From Pedobacter sp. D749 (GTDB taxonomy: Bacteria; Bacteroidota; Bacteroidia; Sphingobacteriales; Sphingobacteriaceae): DNA of 64,000 nucleotides. The notes under the pieces were generated by a model. That model did no database searches. It had not been told where the DNA came from and saw nothing but the letters and a program-made list of their open reading frames with translations. A program made the translations under genes and the position numbers. The stretch is from positions 2,356,001 to 2,420,000 of the forward strand of contig NZ_CP079218.1 of the NCBI RefSeq assembly GCF_019317285.1. Direction: 5' to 3'. Below are positions 54,523 through 63,416 of the stretch, one piece after another (position 1 is the stretch's first letter; each line of letters opens with the position of its first letter).

Positions 54523-55872
54523 TTATAGTAAAAGTTTACTGGCCAATCCTAAAATTAACAGGAAGCCAAAAACATCGGTAAAAGTAGTAATAATTATAGA
54601 TGATGCAATGGCAGGATCGATACCTACTCGTTTTAAAATAAGTGGAATACCTGCACCAGTGATACCCGCAATAACCAAATTACCCGTCATAGCCAGGAAG
54701 ATAACCAAACCGAGCATTGGGTTCCCATCAAAAAAGAATGCAAAAATAAATACAATTAATCCGTTTGATGCCCCATTGATCAAGCCTACGGTAAACTCCT
54801 TTAAAACGGTTCTATAAGCTTGCTTATCTGTTAAATCGTAAAGGGAAATACGCCTCACCGTTACAGCAAGCGCTTGGGTGGCTGCATTTCCGCCCATCCC
54901 GGCAATAATGGTCATGTAAGCTGCTAAGGAAGGGATTAATTTAATGGTGGGATCGAAATAACGTACTACTGATGAAGCTAAAAAAGCTGTACCGAGATTG
55001 ATAATCAACCATGGCAAACGCGATTTTACCGCTTCTACCCAGTTACCACTTAATTCCTCATCTTCCGATACCCCTGAAATTTTTAAGATATCTTCCGTAC
55101 TTTCCGCTTCCATTACATCAATTACATCATCGAAAGTTACCCTGCCTAATAATTTCTGCTGATCATCTATTACCGGGATACTGGTTAAATTATATTGAGA
55201 AATGAGGTTGGCTACTTCTTCCTGGTCGGTATCGGGATGCACGTAAACGGCATCTATTTTAACCAATTCAGTTATTTTGGCATTATGTTTTGCCTTGATA
55301 ATATCTTTTAACGAAACAATGCCTTTAAAAATTTCCGCATCGTCCACCACGTAAATGGTATAAAACTCTTCCATTTCTTCACTCTGGCGGATAATCTCGT
55401 CAATTGCATCTTTTTTGGTGAGGTTGATGTTTACACAGATCAGTTCTGTGTTCATCAAACCACCAGCGGTTTTTTCGTCGTAAGTTAAAAGGTTCCTGAT
55501 TTCTGAAGCATGATCTTCGGTAAGATCTTCCAGAATTTCTTTCTGCTCGTGATCTTCCAGTTGCGAAATAATGTCCGTTGCATCATCATAATCCAGCTCC
55601 TCAACAATTTCGGTACGTTTATCGGGGTGAAGCTCAAAGAGTAAATCCTCCGGATGGGATTCTTCATCCATTTCCGAAATAATTTCGGAAGCGATCTCTG
55701 CCGGAAGAAGGTTGATAATATGCCGTTGTTCGGATTTATCCAAACGCTCGAACAAAATCGCAATTTCTGAGGCATGGTATTCCTCTAAAACTATTTTTAA
55801 AGTTTCATCACCGGCTAAAATTGCATTTTTAACCTTGAGTACGTCGCTTTTATCTATTTCGAATGACTGCAT
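54523..55872 (-). CDS. mgtE: Magnesium transporter MgtE
   Basis: 449 residues. Domain order: N-terminal MgtE superhelix (about 15-125, EIAILFERLDKSEQRHIINLLPAE), two CBS domains (about 130-255, TAGGLMNTELICVNINLTK, VYVHPDTDQEEVANLI, LLGRVTFDDVIDVMEAE), then five membrane spans with the pore motif PSLAAYMTIIAGMGGNAATQ. The cytoplasmic domains sense Mg2+ and close the channel. It stands near corA (on the same strand, separated by a toxin-antitoxin pair), so two Mg2+ channels lie within 3 kb. Confidence 0.95.
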   Translation of the reverse strand: MQSFEIDKSDVLKVKNAILAGDETLKIVLEEYHASEIAILFERLDKSEQRHIINLLPAEIASEIISEMDEESHPEDLLFELHPDKRTEIVEELDYDDATDIISQLEDHEQKEILEDLTEDHASEIRNLLTYDEKTAGGLMNTELICVNINLTKKDAIDEIIRQSEEMEEFYTIYVVDDAEIFKGIVSLKDIIKAKHNAKITELVKIDAVYVHPDTDQEEVANLISQYNLTSIPVIDDQQKLLGRVTFDDVIDVMEAESTEDILKISGVSEDEELSGNWVEAVKSRLPWLIINLGTAFLASSVVRYFDPTIKLIPSLAAYMTIIAGMGGNAATQALAVTVRRISLYDLTDKQAYRTVLKEFTVGLINGASNGLIVFIFAFFFDGNPMLGLVIFLAMTGNLVIAGITGAGIPLILKRVGIDPAIASSIIITTFTDVFGFLLILGLASKLLL

Positions 55873-55923
55873 CTATAACCTAACCAAAACGCCCTAAAGC
55901 TACATATATTAAAAATTGATTTT

Positions 55924-56220
55924 TTACAATAAGTGACTTTTAATGTTAGTCATTTGATGTAAAATCCTGATTATTTCCATTAAGCCATCCTTTCCCAGCT
56001 TATAGAATATTAGGTGAGATTTAACCGCCGAACATCTGTATCCCATTAATATATGATCCATTACTTTTCCATGTTCAAAATGATTTGATATATATTCACA
56101 CTCACTAAGTAACAAACTGTAATATCTATCTGCCTGATCTTTAGACCAATTCTTAAATGTATATAACCAAATATCTTCAAGATCTATCTGTGCAGGCTTA
56201 CTAATATGGTAGGTAACCAT
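55924..56220 (-). CDS. parE: RelE/ParE-family toxin
   Basis: 98 residues. YHISKPAQIDLEDIWLYTFKNWSKDQADRYYSLL at the N-terminus and MGYRCSAVKSHLIFYK near the end are typical of ParE toxins, which poison DNA gyrase in characterised cases. The ATG shares its A with the antitoxin stop (TAATG), the classic antitoxin-first coupling. The length and the Arg/Lys/Tyr content of the C-terminal strand look intact, so the module is probably active. Confidence 0.9.
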   Translation of the reverse strand: MVTYHISKPAQIDLEDIWLYTFKNWSKDQADRYYSLLLSECEYISNHFEHGKVMDHILMGYRCSAVKSHLIFYKLGKDGLMEIIRILHQMTNIKSHLL

Positions 56221-56462
56221 TATAAATGCTTGCGGTGTAACTCTTGCAAGTGTTTAACGGGGTCGAAATTTTTCACAAACCCACTTTCCTCACCTATTTT
56301 TAGCGCTTCACGTAGCAATTCGATTTGCTTCTCTTCTTCTTCTAAAAGTCTTAAGCTTGTTCTAATCACCTCGCTTGCAGAATTAAATTTACCAGAGGCA
56401 ATTTTTTCGTTGATAAAATTATCGAAATGATCGCCTAGAAGGATTGATGTATTTCGTCCCAT
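56220..56462 (-). CDS. parD: ParD-family antitoxin (CopG/ribbon-helix-helix)
   Basis: 80 residues. The N-terminal NTSILLGDHFDNFINEKIASG, followed by FNSASEVIRTSLRLLEEEE, is a ribbon-helix-helix DNA-binding fold of ParD type. The C-terminal half (LREALKIGEESGFVKNFDPVK) is the usual toxin-wrapping tail. It binds and neutralises ParE and should repress its own promoter. A 17-bp palindrome 22 bases upstream of the start is a fitting operator. Confidence 0.92.
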   Translation of the reverse strand: MGRNTSILLGDHFDNFINEKIASGKFNSASEVIRTSLRLLEEEEKQIELLREALKIGEESGFVKNFDPVKHLQELHRKHL

Positions 56463-56483
56463 AATTACATTATTTGATTAAAT

Positions 56484-56500
56484 ATACCAATAATTGGTAT
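56484..56500. promoter_or_regulatory. Palindromic operator candidate of parDE
   Basis: ATACCAAT-A-ATTGGTAT: perfect 8-base arms around one base. It lies in the short gap between the corA stop and the parD start, where an autoregulatory ribbon-helix-helix protein would bind. Confidence 0.6.
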
Positions 56501-56513
56501 TATTTAACAAATA

Positions 56514-57635
56514 TTATTTAAACCAACCTTTACGCCAAAAGTAAATTACCTGTATAACAGCTATCACTCCCATCACAATCCAGGTGTATAAATAACCATG
56601 TTCAGCATATAATTCCGGCATGTTATCTTTCAGTATTTTTCCGGTTGCGGGGTCTTCCCTGCTAAAATTCATCCCGTAAATTCCTGCAATAAATGTTAAT
56701 GGAATAAATATGGATGAAATGATGGTCAAAACTTTCATAATTTCGTTCATCCGGTTACTGATGATCGATAAATTCATATCAATATTGGCAGATGCAATCT
56801 CTTTTAAAGATTCAATAAAATCAATAATCTGGATGCAGTGATCGTAAGCATCTTTCATATAGGTTTTAGTCAAATCGGATATCAACGGACTATCCGTACG
56901 GATAATATCATTCAATTTATCTCTTTCCGGCCAGGTTACTTTCCTAATGGTGATCAATGATCGTTTAATGGCCTGTGTATCGTACATGATTCTTTTGTCA
57001 GGATGATCATATAAGCGGTCTTCAATCGCATCTAATTCTTCGCCCCAAAAATTTAAAAGGCTAAAGTAATTATCTACAATCACATCCATGATGGCGTACA
57101 TTAAATAACTGCTGCCACCAATGCGGATGTTGCCCTTCCCTATTTCTAAACGTTTCCTTACCGGTTCAAAACAATCTGCATAAGTTTCCTGGAAGGTAAT
57201 TAGTGTACGTTCCGATAAAACAAAGGAAATCTGATCATTGCAGAGCACATTATCCTCGCCTAAATATAAATGCCTGCTTACTGAAAAAATATACTTATCA
57301 TTATCATATTCATCCAGCTTAGGACGCTGATAAGAACTCGTAATATCTTCAAGCACGAGCCTGCTAATGTCTAGTTTATCGTAGAGGGTTTCAAATATAT
57401 TGGGATCAGCCAAACCTTTGATATCAAACCAGTAATAAAAATCTTTGTTCTCGATTAGTTTATCGATGTTATTGATGTTTTCCAGTTCGGTTTTCTTATA
57501 ACTCTTATCATTATAAGTGTGCAATACAATGTGCGGCTTTAATGCATCTTCATCGATGGCGTACAAACCCGGACTGGTGCCAGGCGCTGGAACTTTATAG
57601 TGTTTATGACGGTTACGTGGCTTGCTTTTTCCCAT
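56514..57635 (-). CDS. corA: Magnesium/cobalt transporter CorA
   Basis: 373 residues. A long cytoplasmic funnel is followed by two C-terminal spans with the signature GMN in FIAGIYGMNFSRED. The terminal basic RKGWFK is also typical. CorA is a pentameric Mg2+ (Co2+, Ni2+) channel. The loop after GMN has REDPATGKILKDNMPELYAEHGY, acidic as in the family. It starts 3 bases after the WbqC-family stop, so the two share a transcript; parDE follows on the same strand. The N-terminus (GKSKPRNRHKHYKVPAPG) is unusually basic. Confidence 0.95.
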   Translation of the reverse strand: MGKSKPRNRHKHYKVPAPGTSPGLYAIDEDALKPHIVLHTYNDKSYKKTELENINNIDKLIENKDFYYWFDIKGLADPNIFETLYDKLDISRLVLEDITSSYQRPKLDEYDNDKYIFSVSRHLYLGEDNVLCNDQISFVLSERTLITFQETYADCFEPVRKRLEIGKGNIRIGGSSYLMYAIMDVIVDNYFSLLNFWGEELDAIEDRLYDHPDKRIMYDTQAIKRSLITIRKVTWPERDKLNDIIRTDSPLISDLTKTYMKDAYDHCIQIIDFIESLKEIASANIDMNLSIISNRMNEIMKVLTIISSIFIPLTFIAGIYGMNFSREDPATGKILKDNMPELYAEHGYLYTWIVMGVIAVIQVIYFWRKGWFK

Positions 57636-57638
57636 ATG

Positions 57639-58250
57639 TTACAAATATAGCCGGGCTTGGGGGCCCTGGTTAAATAACAGATCAACAATACTTAAGTTGG
57701 GTAAAAATTGATGTTTATCTTCAAAAACCTGATAATAGGACTTATTGTTTACAATATCTTCCTGTTTTTTAGGGTTCATGATCAAACGGAAATCCAATTC
57801 TGGTTTGATGTCATCAAAATATTCGCCCGTTACCCCAAAGCTCTTATTCAATTTTAGCTTTTTGTTTAACCACTCTAAAAGTTCGAAGTTATAATCGAAC
57901 AAAAATTCAAATTTGTTGGTATAAAAACGCGAGAGTTCATCTTCGTAAAACTCGAAATAAGCAGAACTCCGGTAACAGCTTTCTAAACTCAACCAATGCA
58001 AACGTTGCCAGTTAAAATCGTAACTGATCCGCACATCCTTCATTTTCGTATGTGTTTTAGCACCTTTAACCACCGGAACGGTAATATCAAGTTTGCCATT
58101 GGGCGAATAAATACTGGCCCTGTTACGGTAAGTCTGCTTGGCTAAATGCTCATGTTTTTCAATTAAAAAATCCTCTCCCAGTTTTTGCAATAAACTAAAA
58201 TAACCTACTGGCGGAAGATAAAATAATGGAAGTATAGCTGTATTCTGCAT
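57639..58250 (-). CDS. WbqC-family protein
   Basis: 203 residues. AILPLFYLPPVGYFSLLQK and YRNRASIYSPNGKLDITVPVVKG, with later SYDFNWQRLHWLSLESCYRSSAYFEFY, are WbqC hallmarks. The family is linked to polysaccharide or nucleotide-sugar metabolism in some O-antigen clusters, but its chemistry is uncertain. It is upstream of corA with a 3-base gap. The divergent gene 38 bases away encodes a lipid A-type acyltransferase, which fits an envelope role. Confidence 0.88.
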   Translation of the reverse strand: MQNTAILPLFYLPPVGYFSLLQKLGEDFLIEKHEHLAKQTYRNRASIYSPNGKLDITVPVVKGAKTHTKMKDVRISYDFNWQRLHWLSLESCYRSSAYFEFYEDELSRFYTNKFEFLFDYNFELLEWLNKKLKLNKSFGVTGEYFDDIKPELDFRLIMNPKKQEDIVNNKSYYQVFEDKHQFLPNLSIVDLLFNQGPQARLYL

Positions 58251-58288
58251 TTGAAAATTTATGTTTGTAGCTGAAACGTTTTAAATTA

Positions 58289-59161
58289 ATGATTAAAAGA
58301 GGGATTGCGCATGTTGGCGTATTTTTTTTATACCTGTTATCGCTACTCCCCCTGTCTTTGCTGTTTTTTTTTGCAAGATTACTATATTATCTGCTTTATT
58401 ACGTAATAGGCTATCGAAAAAAAGTTGTCAGACAAAATTTAACCCATTCTTTCCCCGAAAAATCAGCCGCTGAAATAAAGGTTATAGAGAAAAAGTTTTT
58501 CCTGTACCTGGCCGAACTTATTTTTGAAATCATCAAAATGACCAGTATTTCGAAAACCGAAACCTTAAAAAGGGTAAAATTTACCGGATTGGAACAATTG
58601 GAAGTTCATTTTAAAAGAGGTGAAAGTGTACTGGCCTGTACAGGGCACTATGGCAATTGGGAATTAGGTACTTTAGCACTTGGATTGAGCATATCGGCCA
58701 AAACAATGGTCATTTTTAAACCCATCAAAAATAAAATTTTCGAAACCTGGTTTGATCGTATGCGCACGAAGTATGGCAATGTTTTCATTGCTATGCGACA
58801 AACGCTACGTGGCATGGCCGCCTATAAAAATGAGCCTACACTTTTGTGTTTTGCAAGCGATCAATCGCCTACCAGAGAAGAAACCAAATATTTTGTAGAT
58901 TTTTTAAATCAACCGACTGCTGCACTTTTAGGTGTAGAAAAAATTGCAAAATCGACCAAAAGACCAATATATTACTTTAAGGTAAGTGTGGTTAAAAAAG
59001 GTTATTACCATGTTGAAGTGTTGCCCATGTGCCTCGAACCTGAAAAAATGAAAGAATTTGAGATTACTGACCTGCACTTTAAATTTTTAGAGAACATTAT
59101 AAAAGAACAGCCTCAATACTGGCTCTGGAGCCATAAGCGCTGGAAATTTAAACCCGAATAA
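58289..59161 (+). CDS. Lipid A acyltransferase, LpxL/HtrB family
   Basis: 290 residues. One N-terminal span (GVFFLYLLSLLPLSLLFFFARLL) and the HX4E catalytic motif in HYGNWE (His at about residue 119) define the family, along with FASDQSPT and YFKVSVVKKGYYHVEV. It adds a secondary acyl chain to lipid A at the inner membrane. A TATGTTTG box at 58260-58267 may be its -7 element. The glycosyltransferase gene follows by 5 bases, forming an envelope operon. Confidence 0.9.
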   Translation: MIKRGIAHVGVFFLYLLSLLPLSLLFFFARLLYYLLYYVIGYRKKVVRQNLTHSFPEKSAAEIKVIEKKFFLYLAELIFEIIKMTSISKTETLKRVKFTGLEQLEVHFKRGESVLACTGHYGNWELGTLALGLSISAKTMVIFKPIKNKIFETWFDRMRTKYGNVFIAMRQTLRGMAAYKNEPTLLCFASDQSPTREETKYFVDFLNQPTAALLGVEKIAKSTKRPIYYFKVSVVKKGYYHVEVLPMCLEPEKMKEFEITDLHFKFLENIIKEQPQYWLWSHKRWKFKPE

Positions 59162-59166
59162 AAAGA

Positions 59167-60180
59167 ATGAACCCATCAGTAGCCGTTGTAATTTTAAACT
59201 GGAATGGAAAAGCATATTTAAAGCAGTTTTTACCCGGAATTTTGCTTTCCGAATATGATAACCTGCAAATTGTTGTGGGCGATAATGCCTCAACAGATGA
59301 TTCAGTTTCATTTTTACAAGAAAATTTCCCAACTGTTAAAATTATCCAAAATGATCAGAACTATGGATTTGCAGGAGGCTACAATAAAGTTTTAGAACGT
59401 GTAGAAGCTGATTATTTTATTTTGCTTAACTCAGATGTAGAAGTTGTTCCAAACTGGATCAAACCTATCATCAGCCTAATGGAAAGTGATGCTCAGATTG
59501 CAGCAGCACAGCCCAAAATTAAATGGCAACTAAACAAAAACCAGTTCGAATACGCAGGCGCTGCCGGAGGTTACCTGGATATTTATGCTTTTCCTTTCTG
59601 TCGCGGAAGACTTTTTAATGTTTATGAGTTTGATAACGGTCAATATAATGAGCAAAAAGAAGTTTTTTGGGCCAGTGGAGCAGCCTTTTTTATCAAAAGT
59701 AAATGCTGGAGAGAAGCCGGTGGATTGGATGCCGATCTTTTCGCCCACATGGAGGAAATAGACCTGTGCTGGCGCTTAAAAAACCTGAACTACAAAATTA
59801 TGTATTGTCCGGATGCTGAAGTGTACCATGTTGGGGGCGGAACTTTACAAACGGAAAATCCATTTAAAACTTACCTCAATTTCAGGAATAACCTCATCAT
59901 CATGCAGAAAAACCTTCCTGCAGGTGATGCCATTTTCAGGATTACTATCAGAATGTTTATTGATTTTATTGCCTGGTGGCATTTTCTGCTAACGGGAAAA
60001 CCTAAATTTACAATGGCAGTGACCAAAGGCCATTGGCATTTTCTTAAATCTTTATCAAAAACCAATAAAAAACGTAAAGCCGTTCAAAAAGAATACACGA
60101 AACATACGGGGGTGTACAACAACAGTGTTGTTTGGGCATTTTTTATTAAGAAAATTAAATATTTTTCAAAATTAACTTAA
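59167..60180 (+). CDS. Glycosyltransferase family 2 protein
   Basis: 337 residues. The GT-A nucleotide-sugar domain spans about 5-220: VAVVILNWNGKAYL, VGDNASTDDSV, NYGFAGGYNKVLE, FILLNSDVEV with the DxD-like metal site, and AHMEEIDLCWRLKNLNYK. A C-terminal helical region with FIDFIAWWHFLLTG is probably membrane-associated. It resembles rhamnosyl-type GT2 enzymes of cell-surface glycan assembly. It is coupled to the LpxL-family gene with a 5-base gap. Confidence 0.9.
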   Translation: MNPSVAVVILNWNGKAYLKQFLPGILLSEYDNLQIVVGDNASTDDSVSFLQENFPTVKIIQNDQNYGFAGGYNKVLERVEADYFILLNSDVEVVPNWIKPIISLMESDAQIAAAQPKIKWQLNKNQFEYAGAAGGYLDIYAFPFCRGRLFNVYEFDNGQYNEQKEVFWASGAAFFIKSKCWREAGGLDADLFAHMEEIDLCWRLKNLNYKIMYCPDAEVYHVGGGTLQTENPFKTYLNFRNNLIIMQKNLPAGDAIFRITIRMFIDFIAWWHFLLTGKPKFTMAVTKGHWHFLKSLSKTNKKRKAVQKEYTKHTGVYNNSVVWAFFIKKIKYFSKLT

Positions 60181-60189
60181 AAACAGATT

Positions 60190-60260
60190 CGTCATTCTAA
60201 ACTCCATTGAATTTTTAAAGCATATTGCATTAAGATTCCCACCCGCGCAAGAATGACGAT
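60190..60260. repeat. Family B palindromic repeat, decayed
   Basis: CGTCATTCTAAACTCCATTG ... CATTAAGATTCCCACCCGCG followed by CAAGAATGACGAT; a relative of the copies at 21887 and 23732. Confidence 0.65.
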
Positions 60261-60274
60261 TGTCTCTTTAAGTG

Positions 60275-60298
60275 CTGTCAGATGTTACCATCTGACAG
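60275..60298. terminator. Perfect hairpin between converging genes
   Basis: CTGTCAGATG-TTAC-CATCTGACAG, a 10-bp perfect stem between the glycosyltransferase and aroQ stops. There is little T run, so it may be a repeat-type mRNA end rather than a canonical terminator. Confidence 0.55.
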
Positions 60299-60315
60299 TT
60301 TAATATCAGAATATA

Positions 60316-60732
60316 TTAAACCAACAAACTTTCGATCGCCAGGCGGTAACCCTTCATTCCAAACCCGGTTAAAACACCCTGACAGTTTTTCCCCGTCAAC
60401 GAAACATGGCGGTATTCTTCGCGTGCATAGATATTTGAAATATGTACCTCAACAACAGGCGTTTTAATGGCAGCTATAGCATCTGCAATGGCTACAGAAG
60501 TATGCGTATAACCACCAGCATTAAGCACTACCCCATCATAACTGAAACCTACTTCATGTAGTTTATTAATAATTTCGCCCTCCACATTACTTTGGTAGTA
60601 TTCAATTTCGATCTCCGGATAAACTGATTTTAATTCTTTAATGTAATCTTCAATACTGGTATTTCCGTAGATAGATGGCTCACGAACGCCCAATAGATTT
60701 AAGTTTGGGCCATTAATAATTTGTATTTTCAT
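60316..60732 (-). CDS. aroQ: Type II 3-dehydroquinate dehydratase
   Basis: 138 residues from the ATG at 60732. The open frame extends 39 codons further, but that part overlaps xerD and is not family sequence. MKIQIINGPNLNLLGVREPSIYG carries the catalytic Tyr22 and the Arg of the flexible loop; NAGGYTHTSVAIADA and VVEVHISNIYAREEYR give the substrate-binding and catalytic His. The dodecameric enzyme makes 3-dehydroshikimate. It is divergent from xerD with a 49-base gap. Confidence 0.95.
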   Translation of the reverse strand: MKIQIINGPNLNLLGVREPSIYGNTSIEDYIKELKSVYPEIEIEYYQSNVEGEIINKLHEVGFSYDGVVLNAGGYTHTSVAIADAIAAIKTPVVEVHISNIYAREEYRHVSLTGKNCQGVLTGFGMKGYRLAIESLLV

Positions 60733-60781
60733 AATATAATGTTGTAACGTTGCAATGTTATAAAAAATCTCAAATAAAAGC

Positions 60782-61681
60782 ATGCTTTGGCCATCATATA
60801 TTAAAGGATTTAAGTCGTACCTGAAGTTAGAGCGGTCGTTATCTGGCAATTCTATAGCAGCTTACCTCAATGATATTGATAAGTTGATCCAGTATTTCCA
60901 ATCTTTAAATGAAGAACCCAAATTAAGCGACATTACCATAATAGACCTAAAATCTTTCATTTCATGGTTAAATGAGCTTGGTATGCTTGCAAGTACACAG
61001 GCAAGGGTAATATCAGGATTAAAAGCTTTTTTCTCTTATCTAATGCTCGAAGATATAATCAGTAATAATCCTACTGCATTATTGGAAGCACCCAAACTGA
61101 GTCGAAAATTACCTGACACGCTTAATATCCACGAAATTAATGAGCTGATCGCTGCAATAGATGCTTCAAAACCCGAAGGGATGCGGAACAAAGCCATCAT
61201 GGAAGTATTATATGGCTGTGGCTTACGTGTTACCGAACTAACAGAACTTAGAATTTCCAGTCTTTTTCCGCAAATCGAATTTATTAAAGTAATTGGAAAG
61301 GGAAATAAAGAGCGTTTGGTACCCATTGGGGGTGTAGCTTTAAAACTGCTCGACATTTACATTAACGAAGTTCGGGTACATGCAAATATTAAAAAAGGAC
61401 ATGAAGATTTTATCTTTTTAAACCGTTCTGGCGCTAAGCTTTCACGGATTTCTATTTTTAACCTGATTAAAAGCCTGGCCGTGGCCACGGGATTAAAGAA
61501 AACGATCAGTCCACATACATTAAGGCATTCATTCGCGACACATTTAATTGAAGGTGGTGCTGATTTGCGTGCGGTTCAGGAGATGTTGGGCCATTCAAGC
61601 ATTACCACCACAGAAATTTATACGCACATTGATAGAGATTACTTAAGAGAGGTAATTACTCAGTTTCATCCGAGATCTTAA
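60782..61681 (+). CDS. xerD: Tyrosine recombinase XerD
   Basis: 299 residues. The N-terminal SAM-like core-binding domain (YLKLERSLSGNSIAAYLNDI) is followed by the catalytic domain with R (GCGLRVTEL), K (GKGNKERLVP), HxxR (SPHTLRHSFATHLIEGGADL), H (MLGHSS) and the nucleophile Y (TTTEIYTHID). XerD with XerC resolves chromosome dimers at dif. The EGGADLRAVQEMLGHSSIT segment favours XerD over phage integrases. No dif-like site was identified. Confidence 0.93.
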   Translation: MLWPSYIKGFKSYLKLERSLSGNSIAAYLNDIDKLIQYFQSLNEEPKLSDITIIDLKSFISWLNELGMLASTQARVISGLKAFFSYLMLEDIISNNPTALLEAPKLSRKLPDTLNIHEINELIAAIDASKPEGMRNKAIMEVLYGCGLRVTELTELRISSLFPQIEFIKVIGKGNKERLVPIGGVALKLLDIYINEVRVHANIKKGHEDFIFLNRSGAKLSRISIFNLIKSLAVATGLKKTISPHTLRHSFATHLIEGGADLRAVQEMLGHSSITTTEIYTHIDRDYLREVITQFHPRS

Positions 61682-61699
61682 TTATAAACAAATTTAAAT

Positions 61700-62221
61700 A
61701 TGATTAATGTTACAGTTCCATTTGATAAAAGCATGTTTATTAAAAGTAATAAACTCAAATTTAGATTAGAATATAAGCAGAGTTATATAAAATTGCTCAT
61801 TTATGTTATGCTAACAATGGGATTAATAATTTTAATTATTACAGATAAAGGACCATCCTCATCTTTTTATGGGGTAGCTGGAGTGATACTTTTCATATTG
61901 ACTTTTAATTATATATTAAGAATTATAAATGTACGAACACTTTTTTTTAGAGAAATGGATGCCCTGAGTGAGAAACATGAGAAACAGAATTTCATTTATA
62001 CTTACGAATTTACTGATGATGAGTTTAGTTATTCTGATAATGAAAAAAGATTTCATTTTAATTGGGGAGCCTTCTCAAATTATTCAGTTATCAATGATTT
62101 CTTTATATTGTTGATTGACAAACGAATATTTCTCATGCTGCACAAATCTGAAACAAGTGAGTCACAATTTAATGATATCATTGAATTAACTAATTCAAAG
62201 CTGAGTTTTAAAAAAGTTTAA
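61700..62221 (+). CDS. YcxB-like membrane protein
   Basis: 173 residues. Two spans at about 30-50 (LLIYVMLTMGLIILIIT) and 58-78 (YGVAGVILFILTFNYIL) are followed by a PH-like cytoplasmic strand set (IYTYEFTDDEFSYSDNEKRFHFNWGAFSNYSVINDFFILLIDKR, shown in part). This is the layout of the YcxB-like family of unknown function. It follows xerD by 18 bases. No catalytic motif is visible. Confidence 0.7.
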   Translation: MINVTVPFDKSMFIKSNKLKFRLEYKQSYIKLLIYVMLTMGLIILIITDKGPSSSFYGVAGVILFILTFNYILRIINVRTLFFREMDALSEKHEKQNFIYTYEFTDDEFSYSDNEKRFHFNWGAFSNYSVINDFFILLIDKRIFLMLHKSETSESQFNDIIELTNSKLSFKKV

Positions 62222-62464
62222 TCATCCTAGCCTTACCCAAAACGGCTAATTTTCCGTGCATCCGTGAATTATTTTTAACTACAAAGGCACAAAGTTGAAT
62301 TATAGTGTTTTCGCTGCTCTATGTATCCGGACTTTCGGACACCTGACTCCTGACTTAGTAATATTTTCCTCACCATTAAGAAGTTAAGGACATTAAGCAT
62401 TCATCGATAAGTCCTGTAGTGGTAGAAATTGATCATTGATTTCGATCCCATCATCCATTTTCCA

Positions 62465-63349
62465 TTACACCTCTTCCATCAAAACCCCTGCTTTAACCAT
62501 CCGATCTTTCCCTTGCATATCTTTCCTTAACTCAATATTAGAAAATCCCTTAGCAGCTAACATTTCAATAGTCTCTTCACCTAAATATTCATTAATTTCA
62601 AAGAAAAGTTGTCCATAAGGTTTTAGATTGGTTTTTGCAAAATCAGCGATGGCTTTATAAAAAATTAAAGGGTTTTCGTCGCTTACAAATAAAGCCAGAT
62701 GTGGTTCATATACTAATACGTTGTTATGCATCTCTATTTTTTCTAAACATCTGATATACGGCGGATTACTTACGATGATATCAAATTTTTCTTCAGATTG
62801 AAATGTTAAAATATCTGCTGTAATAAAATTGATTTCAACACCAATTTGCTGGGCATTCTGTTTTGCAACTTCGATAGCATCAGCAGATACATCCAAAGTG
62901 GTTACCTGAATGTTTGGTAAGTGTTTTTTAAGGGTTATTGGGATACAACCAGATCCAGTTCCAATATCAAGCATACTTAGCTTTTTTGGTGACTCAAAAC
63001 TGTTAACTAAAAACTGTGTATTGCAAACTGAAATGATCCATTCTACCAATTCCTCTGTCTCAGGTCTTGGTATCAATACATTTTCGTTTACTTTAAAAAC
63101 CAAACCGTAAAAATGGGCTTCCTCCAGAATATGCTGAATGGGTTTTCCAATCTGCAGGTCGTTAAGGATGCTCAGTAGTTTTTGCATATTGATAAAGCTG
63201 ATGTCGATATCCTTTTGCATGATCAGTTTACCTGAAGATAAAGCTAAAACCTTCTCGGCTGCAATAGTAAATAATGCTTTTGCTTCATTACGATCATATA
63301 AAGCGCCAAGTTCCAGTTCATAATGCTCGGCTAATTCTCTCACCTTCAT
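62465..63349 (-). CDS. prmC: Release factor glutamine methyltransferase PrmC
   Basis: 294 residues. It methylates the Gln of the GGQ motif in RF1 and RF2. The SAM site is MLDIGTGSGCIPITL, the catalytic motif NPPY is in IIVSNPPYIRCLE, and the N-terminal helical RF-binding domain spans about 1-80, ending in PIQHILEEAHFYGLVFKV with NVLIPRPETEELVEW. A TAATTTTG box ends 5 bases before the ATG. It is divergent from ribD. Confidence 0.95.
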   Translation of the reverse strand: MKVRELAEHYELELGALYDRNEAKALFTIAAEKVLALSSGKLIMQKDIDISFINMQKLLSILNDLQIGKPIQHILEEAHFYGLVFKVNENVLIPRPETEELVEWIISVCNTQFLVNSFESPKKLSMLDIGTGSGCIPITLKKHLPNIQVTTLDVSADAIEVAKQNAQQIGVEINFITADILTFQSEEKFDIIVSNPPYIRCLEKIEMHNNVLVYEPHLALFVSDENPLIFYKAIADFAKTNLKPYGQLFFEINEYLGEETIEMLAAKGFSNIELRKDMQGKDRMVKAGVLMEEV

Positions 63350-63354
63350 ATATA

Positions 63355-63362
63355 CAAAATTA
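63355..63362 (-). promoter_or_regulatory. -7 promoter box of prmC, 5 bases before the start codon
   Basis: TAATTTTG on the minus strand, then TATAT and ATG. It fits TAnnTTTG, but no clear -33 element was found. Confidence 0.5.
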
Positions 63363-63416
63363 CTTAATTGAGATGATAACAGCGCTCTTTGATAAGAGCC
63401 ATGACTCTTTTTTTAC

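Noticed and set aside
60733..60849. N-terminal extension of AroQ
   Set aside because: It overlaps the divergent xerD start and precedes the canonical MKIQIINGPNLNLLG start.
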